From positions 248,001 through 312,000 of the forward strand of contig CAVXDE010000025.1 of assembly GCA_963760435.1 (NCBI GenBank): DNA of 64,000 nucleotides, read 5' to 3'. Under the pieces are notes generated by a model. The model was given only the letters and a program-made list of their open reading frames with translations, did no database searches and had not been told where the DNA came from. Below, in pieces: positions 34,027-43,106 of the stretch. Position 1 is the stretch's first letter; each line of letters starts with the position of its first letter. Position numbers and translations under genes: made by a program. Source of the DNA: JAFAXD01 sp963760435 (GTDB lineage Bacteria > Pseudomonadota > Alphaproteobacteria > Rhizobiales > Xanthobacteraceae).

Positions 34027-35272
34027 ATGAGTTTGCATGCTCCGAGCCGTCGCGAGGCCATGCTTGGCGCGGGCGCGCTGTTTGCCTGGAGCTACGCGCC
34101 CAAGCTCGCACGTGCCGAAGGCCGTGACCCGCGCGTGCTGGTGGTGGTCCTGCGCGGCGCGCTCGACGGGCTTGGCGTGGTCGCGCCGGTCGGCGATCCG
34201 GACTGGGTGAAGCTGCGCGGCGACAAGGCACTTGTTGTTGATGGCAAGGTGCCGGCGCTGCCGCTCGAACTCGTTCTTCGCCCTCAACCCGGCGATGCCG
34301 AACCTGCACCGGCTTTATCAGGCACGCCAGGCCACGATCGTGCACGCCTGCGCGACGCCCTACCGGGAGCGCTCGCATTTCGATGGCCAGGACATCCTGG
34401 AGAGCGGCTTCACCAAGCCCGGGTTCATCGACAGCGGTTGGCTCAATCGGGCGCTGACCCAGCTCGGCAAGGACGGTCGGGTGAACCCGCAGGGCAGCCG
34501 CGCCTTTGCGGTTGGCCCGCTGACGCCGCTGGTGGTGCGCGGGCCCGCGCCGGTCATGTCGTGGATTCCGCAGCAGCTGTTGCCGGCGAGCGACGACACC
34601 CGCGCGCGGGTGCTCGATCTCTATCGCCACACCGATCTCAAGCTCGCGGGCGCGCTCGAAGGAAATCAGAACCTGGTCGCGCTTACCCGCGACGCAAGTG
34701 CGGCCATGCCGAACCAACAACAACAAGTGCCGGCCGCCAACCCGATGGCGCGCGTACGCGCCTACTTCAATCAGGTGGCGAGCACGGCAGCCAAATATAT
34801 GGCGCGGCCGGATGGTCCACGTGTCGGTGCGGTGGGCGTTGTCGGCTGGGATACGCACATCAACGAAGGCGCCGCCGGCGGCGCGCTGGCCAATCTGCTT
34901 GGCGCGCTCGATGGCGCGATCGCAGCGTTCGAACAAGGCATGGGACCGGCGTGGAACGAGACGGTCGTCGTGCTGATCACCGAGTTCGGACGGACCGCGC
35001 GGATCAACGGCGATGACGGCACCGACCACGGCACCGGCACCATCGCGCTGCTCACGGGCGGCGCGTTGCAAGGCGGGCGCGTCATCGCCGATTGGCCCGG
35101 CCTCAAGCCGAACGATCTCCATGAGAACCGTGACCTCAAGCCGACCACCGACCTGCGCGCCGTGCTCAAAGGTGTGCTGCGGGATCACTTGCGGCTCGAT
35201 GAACGTGCGCTGGCCGCGACGATTTTTCCCGGGAGCGACGACGTCAAGCCAATGTCGGGATTGTTGGGCTGA
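34027..35272 (+). pseudogene. DUF1501 family protein (Tat-type leader), frameshifted
   Basis: ATG 34027 starts MSLHAPSRREAMLGAGALFA, a twin-arginine-like leader, then DPRVLVVVLRGALDGLGVVA, the DUF1501 hallmark. After LPL at residue 80 one extra G (34267) shifts the frame. Removing it gives NSFFALNPAMPNLHRLYQ and continues through HFDGQDILESG, VGVVGWDTHINEG, VVVLITEFGRTARING and GTDHGTGTIALLTGG to TGA 35272. The joined length (about 414 residues) is normal. Nothing else is damaged, so a sequencing error is as likely as a true mutation. It pairs with the upstream DUF1800 gene. Confidence 0.88.
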
Positions 35273-35543
35273 TTCGGATTGTTGGTGCGAAGATCAGCTT
35301 CGCTCCACCTGCGCCGCACAGCGGCCACAAACTCGCCTTGTTGTGACGCGGATTTGCGCCAAATCCTGTGACTTGCGAGCAACAAAGCGCATCTATTTGT
35401 AGATTGCTCGTTTTATTCGCTTGTCGCCGCGCCGTACCGGCTTACTCTTTATTGGTTAACGGTGGAAGAGCGGGTGCGCGTTCTCGATGGGGGTGCAGAC
35501 AACCGAGGGGTCGGTTGGTCTGTTCAGGGGCGGGAGGCGGAAA

Positions 35544-35777
35544 ATGGCTCACATCTATTTTCATCGCTCAAGCGAGCGGGGCGTTGTTCTGGATCACAGC
35601 GGCAGCGACGTGGCCGATCTGACGGAAGCACGCGATTGCGCCAAGCGGGCGATCAATGCGCTCGTCATGGCTCCGGGTCCGGAGGACTGGCGCGAGTGGA
35701 TCCTGCACGTCAGCGACGAAGAGGGCGAGGAAATCTTCGCCATGCCCTTCGCGTCGGTGGTCGGCCGGGCGCACTGA
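35544..35777 (+). CDS. DUF6894 family small protein
   Basis: 77 residues from ATG 35544, with GGGAGGCGG upstream. The pattern MAHIYFHRSSERGVVLDHSG, DVADLTEARDCAKRAI and WILHVSDEEGEEIFAMPFAS follows DUF6894 (xYFHxxxG..D..G...DL..A...A......W...V.DE.G..... PF). These proteins are very common in Rhizobiales, often in many copies, and have no assigned function. It has no signal peptide. The 35273-35543 gap before it shows no recognisable feature. Confidence 0.85.
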   Translation: MAHIYFHRSSERGVVLDHSGSDVADLTEARDCAKRAINALVMAPGPEDWREWILHVSDEEGEEIFAMPFASVVGRAH

Positions 35778-35789
35778 CGATTGCTGTCT

Positions 35790-35937
35790 GTAGGGTGGGC
35801 ATCGCGCCTGCTCGGCATGTATGATCGCGCCACCTCTCGCGCGATGCCCACGCTGTCGGCGCTGACCGCGTGGGCACGGCGCTTATCACAGTCGACAAAT
35901 CGGGAGAGGCCGGCGCTCGCGCCGTGCCCACCTTACA
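35790..35937. repeat. Palindromic intergenic repeat, family D
   Basis: GTAGGGTGGGCATCGCGC on the left pairs with GCGCGATGCCCACGC about 50 bp later. A second unit, GCGTGGGCACGGCGC, pairs with GCGCCGTGCCCACCTTAC at the right end. It is thus a tandem of two hairpins with related arms. It fills the space between the DUF6894 gene and the YcjX-like gene. Confidence 0.8.
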
Positions 35938-36014
35938 ATTTGATTTCATCGAAACCGCATTACTCAATTGATATATGATCGGCGCACTCGCGTCGCACAT
36001 CATAGATTGAGTTC

Positions 36015-37487
36015 ATGCCATCGTTCATCACCGATCTACTGCAGGAAACCGAGCTCACCGCGCGGGCATTGCTCGATTGGGGCAATCACCTCATCAATCC
36101 GACGGTGCGGCTTGGCGTCACCGGACTGTCGCGCGCCGGCAAGACCGTGTTCATCACCGCGCTGGTGCACGGGCTGATCCGCGGTGGGCGCTTTCCGGTG
36201 TTCGAAGCCATGGCCGGCGGACGCATCGCGCGCGCGCGTCTCGCGCCGCAGCCCGACGACGCCGTGCCGCGCTTTGATTATGAGAACCACGTGCGCGCGC
36301 TCGCGACCGAGCGGCGCTGGCCGGAGTCGACCCGGCAGATCAGCGAGTTGCGCCTCGTCATCGACTATCAATCGCGCTACGGCGCGCCGCATACGCTCAC
36401 CCTCGACATTGTGGACTATCCGGGCGAGTGGCTGCTCGACCTGCCGCTGCTCACCAAGAGCTATGAGCAATGGTCGGCGGAGAGCCTGATCCTGTCGCGC
36501 CAAGGGCCGCGCGCGCCGCTCGCGGCCGCCTGGCACGCGCACCTCGCAACTCTCGATCCCGACAGGGCCGAGGACGAGCAGGCGGCGCTCAAGTCGGCGG
36601 AGCTTTTCACCGCGTATCTGCGGGCCTGCCGGGACGAGCGCTACGCCATGAGCCTGCTGCCGCCCGGCCGCTTTCTCATGCCCGGCGACCTCGCCGGCTC
36701 ACCGGCCCTCACCTTCGCGCCGCTCGAGCTCGACGGCGAACAACCGACGCGGCCGCATTCGCTGCACGCCATGATGGCGCGGCGCTTCGAGTCCTATAAG
36801 GATGTCCTGGTGCGGCCGTTCTTCAATGACCATTTCGTGCGGCTCGACCGCCAGGTGGTGCTGGTCGATGCCCTCGCCGCGCTCAATGCCGGACCGGACG
36901 CGGTGCGCGACCTCGAGGGCGCGCTCGCCAGCATCCTGGATTGCTTCCGCACCGGACGGCGCACGCTGTTGAGCCAGATCATCCGGCCGCGCATCGACCG
37001 CATCCTGTTTGCTGCCACCAAAGCGGATCACCTGCACCACGCCAATCACGACCGCCTGGAAGCAATCTTGCGGCGCATGGTCGAGCGCGCCGCCGCGCGC
37101 GCCACGCTGACCGGAGCCACCATCGACGTGATCGCGCTTGCGGCGGTGCGCGCGACGCGTGAGGCACAGGTGCGGCGCGGCATGGAGCTCTTGCCCTCGA
37201 TCATCGGTGTGCCTGCGGCGGGCGAGCGCGCCGGCGGCAGCACATTCGATGGCACCGCCGAGGCGGCGCTGTTTCCGGGCGACCTGCCGACCGATGCCGA
37301 TGCGCTGTTCCGCCACGACGCGGCGGGCTTCCGCGGCCTCACGGCGGGAACACCGGAGGACGCCGACTTTCGGTTCCTGCGCCTGCGTCCGCCCAGCCTC
37401 GAGGTCGATGATGACGGCGTGCCCGCGCTACCCCATATTCGGCTGGACCGCGCGCTGCAGTTCCTGATTGGAGATCGGCTCGGATGA
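36015..37487 (+). CDS. YcjX/DUF463 family P-loop NTPase
   Basis: 490 residues from ATG 36015. Walker A is GLSRAGKTVFITALVHGLI near residues 36-54, and the switch/Walker B-like LDIVDYPGEWLLDLPLL follows, as in YcjX. Further signatures are PGRFLMPGDLAG, YKDVLVRPFFNDHFVRLDRQ and the NKxD-like LFAATKADHLH. E. coli YcjX belongs to a stress-induced (PspF-linked) pair with YcjF. Here too the gene overlaps a YcjF/TIGR01620-like gene by 4 nt. No psp genes are in the window. The cellular role remains poorly defined. Confidence 0.92.
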   Translation: MPSFITDLLQETELTARALLDWGNHLINPTVRLGVTGLSRAGKTVFITALVHGLIRGGRFPVFEAMAGGRIARARLAPQPDDAVPRFDYENHVRALATERRWPESTRQISELRLVIDYQSRYGAPHTLTLDIVDYPGEWLLDLPLLTKSYEQWSAESLILSRQGPRAPLAAAWHAHLATLDPDRAEDEQAALKSAELFTAYLRACRDERYAMSLLPPGRFLMPGDLAGSPALTFAPLELDGEQPTRPHSLHAMMARRFESYKDVLVRPFFNDHFVRLDRQVVLVDALAALNAGPDAVRDLEGALASILDCFRTGRRTLLSQIIRPRIDRILFAATKADHLHHANHDRLEAILRRMVERAAARATLTGATIDVIALAAVRATREAQVRRGMELLPSIIGVPAAGERAGGSTFDGTAEAALFPGDLPTDADALFRHDAAGFRGLTAGTPEDADFRFLRLRPPSLEVDDDGVPALPHIRLDRALQFLIGDRLG

Positions 37488-38518
37488 ACGAACGTCCCCG
37501 CAAGCCGGCCGCGTTCCGGCTCGACGATCCGGACGTCATTGTCACAACGCCCGAGCAGCCGCCGATGCGCGGGCGCGGCGTGGTGGTGACGCCCGATCCG
37601 GAACCGGCGCTGCCAGTGCTGGTCGAGCCGGTGCCGTTGCCGCCAAGGCGCCGCTGGCGCTGGGGCACTTTGTTCTGGTCCGCCTGCGGCGGCCTGGTGT
37701 TGCTCGGCCTCGGCGTGAGTGTCGCGCGACTGATCCAGGATTTGTTCTCCTATTCCGACGGCCTAGGTTATCTGGGTGCGGTGCTCGCGGCTCTGGCGGT
37801 TGTTGCATTGATCGTCGTCATTGCGCGTGAGACGCTCGGCTTGCTGCGGCTCGCCACCGTGGAGCGGCTGCACACGCGCGCCGCCGAAATTCTCATCAAC
37901 GATGACCGCACCGCCGGACGCGCCGTCGTACGCGAGCTGTTGAGTTTTGAGCGCTCAACTCCACACCTTGCGCGAGCGCGCGCCGATCTCGAGACGCACC
38001 TGACCGAAATCATCGACGGCGCCGACCTGATCCGCCTCGCCGAGCGCGAGCTGATGGCGCCGCTCGATGTGCAGGCGCGCCGCATGGTCTCCGCTGCCGC
38101 CAAACGCGTGTCGCTGGTCACCGCTGTGAGCCCGCGCGCGGCCGTCGATTTGTTGTTTGTGCTCTACACCGCGCTGTCGCTGATGCGAAGGCTGGCGCGG
38201 CTCTATGGCAGCCGCCCCGGCACGCTCGGCATGATCCGCGTGTTCCGGCTGGTGCTGTCACATCTGGCGCTCACCGGCGGCATGGCGGCGGGCGACAGCC
38301 TGATCTCGCAAGTGCTGGGTCACGGCGTGGCAGCCCGGGTTTCCGCCCGTCTCGGTGAGGGCGTGCTCAACGGCCTGCTCACCGCGCGCCTCGGCCTCGC
38401 CGCCATCGAAGTGACCCGACCGCTGCCGTTCGCCGCGCTGCCTCCGCCCGCACTCAATGACCTCGCCGGGGAATTGCTGCGTCCACGCAAGGACGACCTT
38501 CCTGAAGGGCGATCATGA
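37484..38518 (+). CDS. YcjF/TIGR01620-like inner-membrane protein (DUF697)
   Basis: 344 residues from ATG 37484, overlapping the YcjX-like stop. A Pro-rich cytoplasmic N-terminus (RKPAAFRLDDPDVIVTTPEQ) leads to two membrane helices near residues 62-80 and 92-115. A soluble domain follows with ARAAVDLLFVLYTALSLMRR, LYGSRPGTLGMIRV and GEGVLNGLLTARLGLAAIEV, typical of TIGR01620 and YcjF. It probably works with the YcjX-like NTPase at the inner membrane. Gene order and overlap are those seen widely in Proteobacteria. Confidence 0.9.
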   Translation: MNERPRKPAAFRLDDPDVIVTTPEQPPMRGRGVVVTPDPEPALPVLVEPVPLPPRRRWRWGTLFWSACGGLVLLGLGVSVARLIQDLFSYSDGLGYLGAVLAALAVVALIVVIARETLGLLRLATVERLHTRAAEILINDDRTAGRAVVRELLSFERSTPHLARARADLETHLTEIIDGADLIRLAERELMAPLDVQARRMVSAAAKRVSLVTAVSPRAAVDLLFVLYTALSLMRRLARLYGSRPGTLGMIRVFRLVLSHLALTGGMAAGDSLISQVLGHGVAARVSARLGEGVLNGLLTARLGLAAIEVTRPLPFAALPPPALNDLAGELLRPRKDDLPEGRS

Positions 38519-38528
38519 CGAAAATACT

Positions 38529-38927
38529 TCAGCTGACTGCATGATAGATCACGAGATAGATACTGAACGCGGCGACGACCAACGCCAGCACCGCCGTCAG
38601 CACCAGCTCGACGCTCGATCTACCCGCTAAGTGCATCTCCTCGTCATCGAGCAATCGCCGGGTCCGCGCGAAGCGCACGGCGGCGATGATCACGACGATG
38701 ACACCGATCAGGATGAGCGCGAGCCCTTCGTAATCGCCGAACGGGCCTGACAGCCGTTCGAGCTGGGATCGCCGTGCCGCGTCGATCGCCGCCGTACTGG
38801 CGATCGTCAATACAAACAGATTGAATTTCTCGACGACGAAGCCAAACGCGATCACCGCAATGCCGGTGCGCAGCCAAGCGAGAAAGGTGCGTTCGTTTGC
38901 GGCGTGGTCGCTATATCCACGGATCAC
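38529..38927 (-). CDS. DUF202/YidH-like membrane protein
   Basis: GTG 38927 is chosen because AGAGAGGT lies a few nt upstream; it gives 132 residues. The opening YSDHAANERTFLAWLRTGIA is the DUF202 signature. Three hydrophobic helices follow (IAVIAFGFVVEKFNLFV, YEGLALILIGVIVVIIAAVR, VLTAVLALVVAAFSIYLVI). Bacterial YidH/YidG proteins of this family are small inner-membrane proteins of unknown role. It is convergent with the YcjF-like gene and divergent from the cyo operon. Confidence 0.9.
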   Translation of the reverse strand: MIRGYSDHAANERTFLAWLRTGIAVIAFGFVVEKFNLFVLTIASTAAIDAARRSQLERLSGPFGDYEGLALILIGVIVVIIAAVRFARTRRLLDDEEMHLAGRSSVELVLTAVLALVVAAFSIYLVIYHAVS

Positions 38928-39060
38928 GATGGACCTCTCTGATCGCGTTTGTTCGGAATGCGCAATTGCCGGCACTGTTGACCCGAAGACGAGGAACATG
39001 CAACGGTTCGAGCCACTCGGGAGTTAGCTTGACGTTTTGCCTCGCCAATTCGGGGGCTGG

Positions 39061-40050
39061 ATGATTTCCACGTCTTGGTATTCCCCGCGCGAGCCAAAGC
39101 AGCGGTCAGAACCGCTGCGCGTCGCGCGTGATGTCGTGTGTGGTGGCCGCGCGTTCCGGCACGCTACCGCACGTCTCACACTGGCCCTCGTCATATTGTT
39201 ACCGCTCGGCGGCTGCAGCGGCGGCGGCGGCATTTTGGATCCGCAGGGGCCGATCGCGGCGCAGGAACTGCTGCTCCTGATCAATTCGACGGCGATCATG
39301 CTTGTCGTCGTGGTTCCGGTGATCCTGGCGACCTTGGCGTTCGCCTGGTGGTACCGCTCATCCAACACGCACGCCAGTCGCGGAACCGACGAGTTTTTCG
39401 AAGGGCGCATGGAATTCGTCGTCTGGTCGATCCCTGCATTGATTGTGATTCTGCTCGGCGGCGTCATCTGGATCGGTTCCCATCAGCTCGATCCACATGC
39501 GCCTATCCCTGCGAAATCCGATCCGCTCCGCGTCGACGTCGTGGCGCTCGATTGGAAATGGCTGTTCATTTATCCCGAGCAGGGCGTTGCCGCCGTCAAT
39601 CAACTGGTCATACCGGTCGGAACGCCCGTGCAGTTTCGCCTCACCTCGGCGACGGTCATGAACTCGTTCTTCATCCCGCAGCTCGGCAGCCAGATCTACA
39701 CGATGGGCGGCATGACCACGCACCTCAACCTACTCGCCGACAATCCGGGCGAGTTTCCCGGGTTCTCGGCAAACTACAGCGGCGGCGGATTTGCCGAGAT
39801 GCGCTTTGTCGCCAAGGCAGTGCCGGCCGGCGATTTCGATGCGTGGATCAACCAGGTGCGCGGCACCGGGTCTGCACTCGATGACGCCGCATACGCCGAA
39901 TTGGCGAAGCCGAGCACGGCCGTACCGCCCACGACGTACGGCTCGCTCATGCCAAACCTGTTCGAGCACATTCTCGAACTCACGATATCGGGTCCGGCAA
40001 AGCCGACAGGCGCGGCTATGACAATGCCGGTTCTACAAGCGGGAGATTGA
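39061..40050 (+). CDS. cyoA: Cytochrome o ubiquinol oxidase subunit II
   Basis: 329 residues from ATG 39061; a TTG at 39037 or a GTG at 39136 are alternatives. A lipoprotein box (LPLGGC, Cys52) follows a hydrophobic segment, as in E. coli CyoA. Two helices come next, then the periplasmic cupredoxin domain (VVALDWKWLFIYPEQGVAAV, NSFFIPQLGSQIYTMGGM). The CuA cysteine pair of cytochrome c oxidases is missing, which marks a quinol oxidase. It overlaps nothing and lies 1 nt before cyoB. The long N-terminal region before the lipobox makes the start slightly uncertain. Confidence 0.92.
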   Translation: MISTSWYSPREPKQRSEPLRVARDVVCGGRAFRHATARLTLALVILLPLGGCSGGGGILDPQGPIAAQELLLLINSTAIMLVVVVPVILATLAFAWWYRSSNTHASRGTDEFFEGRMEFVVWSIPALIVILLGGVIWIGSHQLDPHAPIPAKSDPLRVDVVALDWKWLFIYPEQGVAAVNQLVIPVGTPVQFRLTSATVMNSFFIPQLGSQIYTMGGMTTHLNLLADNPGEFPGFSANYSGGGFAEMRFVAKAVPAGDFDAWINQVRGTGSALDDAAYAELAKPSTAVPPTTYGSLMPNLFEHILELTISGPAKPTGAAMTMPVLQAGD

Positions 40051-40051
40051 T

Positions 40052-42019
40052 ATGCTGGGCAAGCTCAGCTTGGCGGCAATCCCGCTCCACGAGCCGCTCC
40101 CGCTGATCAGCGGCGCAGTGGTCGTCCTGATCATTCTGGCTGTCCTCGCGTTCATCGCCATCAAGGGCTGGGTGCCCTATCTGTGGCGCGAGTGGCTGAC
40201 CAGCGTCGACCACAAGCGCATCGGCGTGATGTATTTCACGCTAGGGCTTGTCATGCTGCTGCGCGGCTTCGCCGATGCGATCATGATGCGCACGCAGCAG
40301 GCCATCGCGGTCGGCGGTTCGCAGGGATACCTGCCGCCTCAGCACTACGACCAGATTTTCTCGGCGCACGGCACGATCATGATCTTTTTCGTGGCCATGC
40401 CGCTGGTCATCGGATTGATGAATTTTGTCGTGCCGCTGCAGCTCGGCGTACGCGACGTCGCCTTCCCGGTGCTCAACTCGGTCAGCTTCTGGCTCACCGC
40501 AAGCGGGGCACTGCTGATCAACGTGTCGCTCGTCGTCGGCGTGTTCTCGCGCGCAACCTGGTGGGGCTATCCGCCCCTCTCCGAGCTCGCCTTCTCGCCC
40601 GATGTCGGCGTCGACTACTACCTCTGGTCATTGCAGATTTCGGGCGTCGGGACGCTGCTCACCGGCGTCAATTTCGTGACCACAATTCTCAAATTGCGTG
40701 CCCCGGGCATGACCTATTTCCGCATGCCGGTGTTCTGCTGGACTGCGCTGGCCGCCAATCTGTTGATCGTCGCCGCGTTCCCGGTGTTGACCGCCACTTT
40801 CATTATGCTGCTGCTCGACCGTTACCTGGGGATGCATTTCTTCACCAACGACCTCGGCGGCAACCAGATGATGTATGCCAATTTGTTTTGGGCGTGGGGC
40901 CATCCCGAGGTCTACATCCTCGTCCTGCCAGCATTCGGCATCTACTCCGAAATCGCCGCGACCTTTTCCGGCAAGGGGCTCTTCAGCTACCGCTCGATGG
41001 TCTGGGCAACTCTGGGGATCTGCATCCTCTCGTTCATGGTCTGGCTGCATCACTTTTTCACAATGGGCGCCGGCGCCGACGTCAACGCATTCTTCGGGAT
41101 CATGTCGTCGATCATCGCCGTTCCGACGGGCGTCAAAATCTTCAACTGGCTGTTCACGATGTTCCGCGGCAAGGTCGAGTTCAAGACGCCGATGGTTTGG
41201 TTGGTCGCATTCATGGTCACGTTCGTCCTCGGCGGCATGACCGGCGTTCTGTTGGCGGTGCCCCCGGTCGATTTCGTGCTCCACAACAGCGCGTTCCTGG
41301 TCGCGCATTTCCATAACGTCATCATCGGTGGCGTCGTGTTTGGCGCGTTCGCCGGATATGCCTACTGGTTTCCCAAGGCCTTCGGCTTCACGCTCGATGA
41401 GCGCTGGGGAAAGGCCAGTGTCTGGTTCTGGGTCGTCGGCTTCTATCTCGCCTTCGTGCCGCTCTATATGCTCGGCCTGATGGGAATGACGCGACGCCTG
41501 CAACACATTCCCGACCCGAGCTGGCAGCCGCTGCTGCTGGTCGCAGAGGTTGGGGCTGTCCTCGTGTTCTGCGGTATCCTCTGCCAGATCATCCAGCTCT
41601 ATGTCAGCATCCGCACCCGCGAGCAGCGGCGCGACCTGACCGGCGACCCGTGGAACGGCAGGACGTTGGAATGGTCAACCTCGTCGCCACCGCCGGCCTA
41701 TAATTTCGCGGTGCTGCCGACGGTCGAAACCATCGATGCGTTCTGGCAGATGAAGCGCACTGCGCGCGTCCCGGTCGAGCCGGCCTATGAACCGATTGAA
41801 ATGCCGCACAACAGCCCGGCCGGTTTCATTACCGCATTCTTTGCGGTCATCATGGGCTTTTCGCTGATCTGGCAGATCTGGTGGCTGGCGATCTTGGGCT
41901 TTCTCGCCGTCGCAATCGTGGTCCTGATCGCCGGGTGGAAGACCGAGCGTGAACAGGAAGTATCAGCCGCCGAACTTGCGCACATGGAACGGGCCCGCGG
42001 GAGTGAGCAGCCCGCATGA
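40052..42019 (+). CDS. cyoB: Cytochrome o ubiquinol oxidase subunit I
   Basis: 655 residues, the expected size. The proton-pumping haem-copper subunit is shown by AWGHPEVYILVLPAFG (CuB His and cross-linked Tyr), VWLHHFFTMG (two CuB His) and VAHFHNVIIGG (haem ligands). The quinol-site residues known from E. coli CyoB (Arg71, Asp75, His98) are matched in LRGFADAIMMRTQQA and HYDQIFSAHGTIMIF. It reduces oxygen to water using ubiquinol and pumps protons. It lies between cyoA and cyoC in the standard order. Confidence 0.96.
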   Translation: MLGKLSLAAIPLHEPLPLISGAVVVLIILAVLAFIAIKGWVPYLWREWLTSVDHKRIGVMYFTLGLVMLLRGFADAIMMRTQQAIAVGGSQGYLPPQHYDQIFSAHGTIMIFFVAMPLVIGLMNFVVPLQLGVRDVAFPVLNSVSFWLTASGALLINVSLVVGVFSRATWWGYPPLSELAFSPDVGVDYYLWSLQISGVGTLLTGVNFVTTILKLRAPGMTYFRMPVFCWTALAANLLIVAAFPVLTATFIMLLLDRYLGMHFFTNDLGGNQMMYANLFWAWGHPEVYILVLPAFGIYSEIAATFSGKGLFSYRSMVWATLGICILSFMVWLHHFFTMGAGADVNAFFGIMSSIIAVPTGVKIFNWLFTMFRGKVEFKTPMVWLVAFMVTFVLGGMTGVLLAVPPVDFVLHNSAFLVAHFHNVIIGGVVFGAFAGYAYWFPKAFGFTLDERWGKASVWFWVVGFYLAFVPLYMLGLMGMTRRLQHIPDPSWQPLLLVAEVGAVLVFCGILCQIIQLYVSIRTREQRRDLTGDPWNGRTLEWSTSSPPPAYNFAVLPTVETIDAFWQMKRTARVPVEPAYEPIEMPHNSPAGFITAFFAVIMGFSLIWQIWWLAILGFLAVAIVVLIAGWKTEREQEVSAAELAHMERARGSEQPA

Positions 42020-42657
42020 CTGTGGCAACAATCGATAAAGCTCCACCCGCAGTTCCAGGCAGGCTGCCGCGCGGCCGCGGCGGCGGCGGACCGGCGACCA
42101 AGCGCACCGTGGTCGCTTATGGATTCTGGATCTTCATCCTCAGCGACATGGTCATGTTCTCGGCGCTGTTCGCCGCCTTTGCGGTCTTGCGCGGGAACAC
42201 GGCCGGCGGACCGACCGGAGCCGAGCTGTTCAACCTCCGCAACGTCTTTATCGAGACGATGTGTCTGTTGTTCTCGAGCTATACGGCCGGGCTCGGCGCA
42301 CTCTCGGCGGAGCGCCGGCAACTCTCGCGCTTCTTGATCTTCGCCGGCCTTACGTTCGTGCTCGGCGCGGCGTTTCTGTTCATCGAAGTCACCGAATTTG
42401 CCGGCATGGTGGCGAAGGGCGCGGGGCCCTCACGCAGCGCCTTTCTGTCCGCGTTCTTCACGCTGGTCGGTACGCACGGGATTCACGTGGCCGGCGGATT
42501 GATCGCGTTGATCTATCTGGCGGCCCAGGTAATCGCTTTGGGCCTGAGGCCCGCCGTGCTGCGGCGCCTGTTGTGCTGGAGCCTGTTCTGGCACGCGTTG
42601 GACATCGTCTGGGTCGGGGTATTCACGTTGGTCTATCTGATGGGAGACTGGCATTGA
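42016..42657 (+). CDS. cyoC: Cytochrome o ubiquinol oxidase subunit III
   Basis: 213 residues from ATG 42016, overlapping the cyoB stop by 4 nt. Five hydrophobic helices and the COX3 pattern are visible: YGFWIFILSDMVMFSALFAA, FIEVTEFAGMVAKGAGP, GTHGIHVAGGLIALIYLA and WHALDIVWVGVFTLVYLMG. It stabilises subunit I. Its stop overlaps the TTG start of cyoD by 3 nt, so the operon is translationally coupled. Confidence 0.94.
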   Translation: MTVATIDKAPPAVPGRLPRGRGGGGPATKRTVVAYGFWIFILSDMVMFSALFAAFAVLRGNTAGGPTGAELFNLRNVFIETMCLLFSSYTAGLGALSAERRQLSRFLIFAGLTFVLGAAFLFIEVTEFAGMVAKGAGPSRSAFLSAFFTLVGTHGIHVAGGLIALIYLAAQVIALGLRPAVLRRLLCWSLFWHALDIVWVGVFTLVYLMGDWH

Positions 42658-43013
42658 CAGACGGTCACGAGCACGTTTTCGACGACCGAACACCCGGCGT
42701 CGAAGAACATGAAGCCACGGCCAGCTACCTGTCGTACACCGTAGGGCTCGCGCTTGCGATCCTGGCGACGATCGCCTCTTTCGTTGTGTCACAGACCAAT
42801 TTGCTGTGGCCCCCGGGCATACCTGTCGGCCTGATCGTGCTCGCATTCGCGCAGATTGGCGTCCACCTCGTGTTCTTCCTGCATCTGGGCAGCGGGCCCG
42901 AGAGCACCAACAACATTCTGGCCCTCGCCTTCGGAATACTGATCGTCTTTCTCGTGATCACCGGCTCGATCGTGATCATCGCCAATCTCAACAGCAACAT
43001 GATGCCGATGTGA
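42654..43013 (+). CDS. cyoD: Cytochrome o ubiquinol oxidase subunit IV
   Basis: 119 residues from TTG 42654 (TTGA overlap with cyoC, GGGAGA upstream); the longer in-frame reading from 42261 shadows cyoC. Three helices (YTVGLALAILATIASFVV, GLIVLAFAQIGVHLVFFLHL, ILALAFGILIVFLVITGS) match CyoD. It assists assembly of the CuB site. No cyoE haem O synthase follows, so that function must come from elsewhere in the genome. Confidence 0.92.
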   Translation: MTDGHEHVFDDRTPGVEEHEATASYLSYTVGLALAILATIASFVVSQTNLLWPPGIPVGLIVLAFAQIGVHLVFFLHLGSGPESTNNILALAFGILIVFLVITGSIVIIANLNSNMMPM

Positions 43014-43106
43014 GGGCGTGCGAAGCCTGGCCGACGCTCGCCTCGTAGCGGGAGGGGCGTCGCAACTGTGCGGTTTCCCTCGGCGGACATTCGTTCTAGC
43101 GTGAGG

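Noticed and set aside
32596..34287. 563-residue minus-strand frame over the DUF1800 gene
   Set aside because: It is Arg/Gln/His-rich without a domain, while the plus-strand DUF1800 signatures are strong.
35960..35985. FixK/FNR-like box TTGATATATGATC before the YcjX-like gene
   Set aside because: The right half (GATCG) departs too far from ATCAA to claim a site.
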